Assembly (NCBI GenBank): GCA_900541395.1
Contig: UQJT01000049.1
Span: 1-16,021, forward strand
DNA from: an uncultured Desulfovibrio sp.
GTDB taxonomy: Bacteria > Desulfobacterota > Desulfovibrionia > Desulfovibrionales > Desulfovibrionaceae
Direction: 5' to 3'
Length of the DNA: 16,021 bases
Shown: positions 14,068-16,021 of the stretch, piece by piece
How the letters are laid out: every line of letters begins with the position of its first letter
How positions within the stretch are numbered: position 1 is the stretch's first letter
Program-made: the position numbers and the translations under genes
Notes under the pieces: model-generated
What the model saw: only the letters and a program-made list of their open reading frames with translations
Databases searched by the model: none
Told to the model about the DNA's origin: nothing

Positions 14068-14670
14068 TTAATCCAGACGCCGGGCAATATCGGCCCGCAG
14101 CTTTTCCAGGTTCTTGTTCCAGGCTTCGCACACGGGATTGAATTCAAATTCCAGCAGGTCGGCCAGCAGAATCCAGTCTTCACCGCTCAACACTTCGCTC
14201 ATTTCGCCCAGCAGTTCGGAAACCCGCTCCACCAACGTGGAGAACTGCGGATCGCTGACGTCCACAAATTCGCTGCGCAACACGCCCACCATGGACATGA
14301 AGTCGCGGGTCACGTCCAGCAGGTCCTGGAACAGTTCCAACGCCTCCTGATCGTCGCCCCGGCGGAACAGGCCGGCCACCCGGCTGCTGCCGTCGCACAT
14401 CATGCGCGTCACCTTGAACAGTTCGTCGCTGATGTTGAGCGCCATTTCTCCCAGGGGGACGGAACGGATTTCCACGGTGCGTATTTCGTCGCGTTCGATG
14501 TCCTCGGCCTGGTGGGGATAAATTTCGGTGAACTGTTCGTTGTTGAGCAGCACGTCGGTGACGATGCGGTTTTCGCCGGTGCACTTGGTGTTGGCTTCCA
14601 CCAGGATTTCTTCCAGGTTGGCGAAGTTTTCGATATGCATGTCCGTCTGGCGGCCGTCGATGATGATCAT
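14068..14670 (-). CDS. Uncharacterised acidic protein, probably flagellum-associated
   Basis: A 200-residue acidic protein without signal peptide or membrane segment. Residues 1-70 look beta-rich (MIIIDGRQTDMHIENF; NRIVTDVLLNNEQFTEIYPH), followed by a long helical region (75-200) with many leucines and acidic residues. I do not recognise a named family. AGGAGGG is 5 nt before ATG 14670. It is the first gene of a two-gene operon with the FliT/FlgN-like protein and is preceded by a strong -24/-12 promoter. In Desulfovibrio-type bacteria sigma54 drives many flagellar genes, so a role in flagellar export or assembly is the best inference. Confidence 0.7.
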   Translation of the reverse strand: MIIIDGRQTDMHIENFANLEEILVEANTKCTGENRIVTDVLLNNEQFTEIYPHQAEDIERDEIRTVEIRSVPLGEMALNISDELFKVTRMMCDGSSRVAGLFRRGDDQEALELFQDLLDVTRDFMSMVGVLRSEFVDVSDPQFSTLVERVSELLGEMSEVLSGEDWILLADLLEFEFNPVCEAWNKNLEKLRADIARRLD

Positions 14671-14724
14671 GATATCCCTCCTGTTCCCCGTGAGGGGAAG
14701 TAATTTCTTGGACGGCCGTTATTA

Positions 14725-14741
14725 TGCAAACAGCGGGCCAA
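14725..14741 (-). promoter_or_regulatory. Sigma54 (-24/-12) promoter
   Basis: On the minus strand TTGGCCCGCTGTTTGCA matches the RpoN consensus (YTGGCACG-N4-TTGCA) at all positions but one. The invariant GG and GC dinucleotides are spaced exactly 10 nt. The predicted start of transcription is near 14715, about 45 nt upstream of ATG 14670. The promoter begins 2 nt after the stop codon of the glycosyltransferase gene. No enhancer site could be identified. Confidence 0.8.
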
Positions 14742-14742
14742 G

Positions 14743-16021
14743 TCAGGAATTACGAGGGATTTGAGTCGCCAATCCGCGCAACTCGGCGCGCAGGACGTCA
14801 AAAAAGCGCAGCATTTCCGTCCAGTCTCCGGCCGCGTCCTGAAGCATGGAGCGCCACAGCAGCCCCAGGGGCACGAAGTCCGGACTGGACGAGAAGAGCG
14901 TTCCTAGCCTTTCGCAGGTGGCCAGAAACGCCTGGCGGCCGCGCCCGTCGGGGCGCACGGTGAGCAGTCGTCCCTGTTCGCGGGCCAGGTGGAGCAAGCC
15001 GTCGGCTCCGTCCAGCGCGGCCAGGATACGATCCGCGCGCCCGACGGAAAGGGCGGCCTCCGCCGCGACGGGGTGGGCAGAATCTGCCGGGCGGGTCGAA
15101 GACGAGGGCGCAAGCGCGTCAAGAAGACGACGATAAAAACGGCGTTGCAGCCGCACCCACACGGTGCGATCCGCGGTTTCGTCGCCGGACAGGGAGGTCA
15201 GGTCCAGAAAACCGGATTCGTCTCGGCGGGTCAGCCAGACCCGGGCTTGCGCCGTCGCCTCGGGGGCGGGTTGCCAGCGGCCGGAGGCCAGGCGAGGCAG
15301 CACAAGGGCGGCCACGGCCTCGGCCGTTATGGAAAAACGGCAGGCGCGGTCGTGCGGACAGGCGACGCCGAAAGCGCAGGGGTGACAATCCAGGCGGGGT
15401 TCCAGACAGCACTGGGCTTCGGCGTAGGGGCCGGTATCCCAGGGCTGGGCCGTGGCCAGAAACAGGGCCAGCAGGGGCACGCCCAGCCCGGCGGCCAGGT
15501 GCATGGTGCCCGTGTCGTTGGTGACCAGCAGGCGCGTTTCGGTCAGCAGGGCCGCAAGCTCCGGCAGATCGGTGCGGCCGGTGAAGTCCAGGCCGGGGCC
15601 GCCGTGGGCGAAATAGCGCCGGGCCAGAGGACTTTCGCCCGCGCTGCCCGTCAGGACCGGCACAAGACCGGCGCGTTCGCGCAGAATGCGTCCCAGGGCG
15701 GCGAAAGAGGCCGTGGGCCAGCGTCGGGCGTCGTTGCTGGCTCCCAGTTGAAAGGCCGCGAAACCCGCCGGATCGTTTTCTCCCGCGGCCCGGGCGGCGG
15801 TCAGCAGCGTGGCGCGGGCGCGGGCCCGTTCGGCCTCGCCGGGGCGGCGCAGAGCGTACGAGGGCGGCGTGCGTTCCACGCCCGCCATGCGGCGGAAGCC
15901 GTCCACCAGATTGAAGGGACTGCATCCCCGGCTGGTCGAGACGGCCTGCATGTAGGTGGCCCAGGGGGAACCGTCCCGGCCGAAACCGTGTTCGTCCAGG
16001 CTGAAGCCGCCGGGTTGGCCT
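14743..16021 (-). CDS. Glycosyltransferase family 9 (heptosyltransferase-like), N-terminus beyond the window
   Basis: The frame stays open to the right edge, giving 425 visible residues; the first methionine inside the window (15951) is probably internal, since upstream codons (GFSLDEHGFGRDGSPWATY) read as protein. Counting from that methionine, the GT9 sugar-nucleotide-binding features are FQLGASNDARRWP (67-79) and TNDTGTMHLAAGLGVPLLAL (144-163). A cysteine cluster CHPCAFGVACPHDRAC (189-204) follows, as in other GT9 members. Beyond about residue 220 there is a further 180-residue, mainly helical C-terminal extension that is not part of GT9. GT9 enzymes transfer heptose or similar sugars to lipopolysaccharide. 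Its position next to flagellar-type genes leaves open a role in flagellar or surface glycosylation. Confidence 0.8.
   Translation of the reverse strand, partial: GQPGGFSLDEHGFGRDGSPWATYMQAVSTSRGCSPFNLVDGFRRMAGVERTPPSYALRRPGEAERARARATLLTAARAAGENDPAGFAAFQLGASNDARRWPTASFAALGRILRERAGLVPVLTGSAGESPLARRYFAHGGPGLDFTGRTDLPELAALLTETRLLVTNDTGTMHLAAGLGVPLLALFLATAQPWDTGPYAEAQCCLEPRLDCHPCAFGVACPHDRACRFSITAEAVAALVLPRLASGRWQPAPEATAQARVWLTRRDESGFLDLTSLSGDETADRTVWVRLQRRFYRRLLDALAPSSSTRPADSAHPVAAEAALSVGRADRILAALDGADGLLHLAREQGRLLTVRPDGRGRQAFLATCERLGTLFSSSPDFVPLGLLWRSMLQDAAGDWTEMLRFFDVLRAELRGLATQIPRNS

Overview
The window looks like a GC-rich chromosome of a Desulfovibrio-type sulfate reducer or close relative (Desulfobacterota). 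The indications are an anaerobic cobalamin-pathway CbiE/CbiT fusion, flagellar-type genes behind a -24/-12 (sigma54) promoter, an AprA/fumarate-reductase-like flavoprotein with iron-sulfur partner, and a LarB tail. The assignment rests on gene content and protein style, not on a marker gene.

Layout. Positions 1-136 hold the C-terminal end of larB (+). Positions 5696-413 (-) form a compact four-gene set: a ferredoxin/GltD-like flavoprotein, an AprA/FrdA-like flavoprotein, a DASS (SLC13) organic-anion carrier and a Crp/Fnr-family regulator. An AT-rich, gene-free, palindrome-bearing region (5697-6291) separates this set from a divergent membrane-anchored metallophosphoesterase (6292-7446, +). 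On the minus strand, 12479-9333 encodes a very large membrane protein with a PHP-like N-terminal half and no known family that I recognise. It is followed by cobL/cbiET (9278-7641). A structured intergenic region (12480-12919) leads to an RlpA-type peptidoglycan protein (12920-13645, +). A near-perfect 16-bp terminator separates it from two convergent small genes (14670-13732, -) that look flagellum-associated. A strong sigma54 promoter lies just upstream of them, overlapping the end of a GT9 glycosyltransferase that runs off the right edge.

How the genes may work together. The most interesting unit is the four-gene set. A carrier would import an organic anion and a two-component flavoprotein/iron-sulfur enzyme would reduce or oxidise it. 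The regulator at the end of the set would control expression, possibly at palindromes upstream of the first gene and upstream of itself. By eye, the electron-transfer subunit lacks the NAD(P)H-binding domain of its relatives, and the catalytic flavoprotein lacks the usual active-site arginines. Neither electron donor nor substrate can therefore be read from family membership, which makes this a candidate undescribed redox system. The remaining genes (cobalamin, cell wall, flagellar) are ordinary housekeeping or envelope functions with some unusual architectures.
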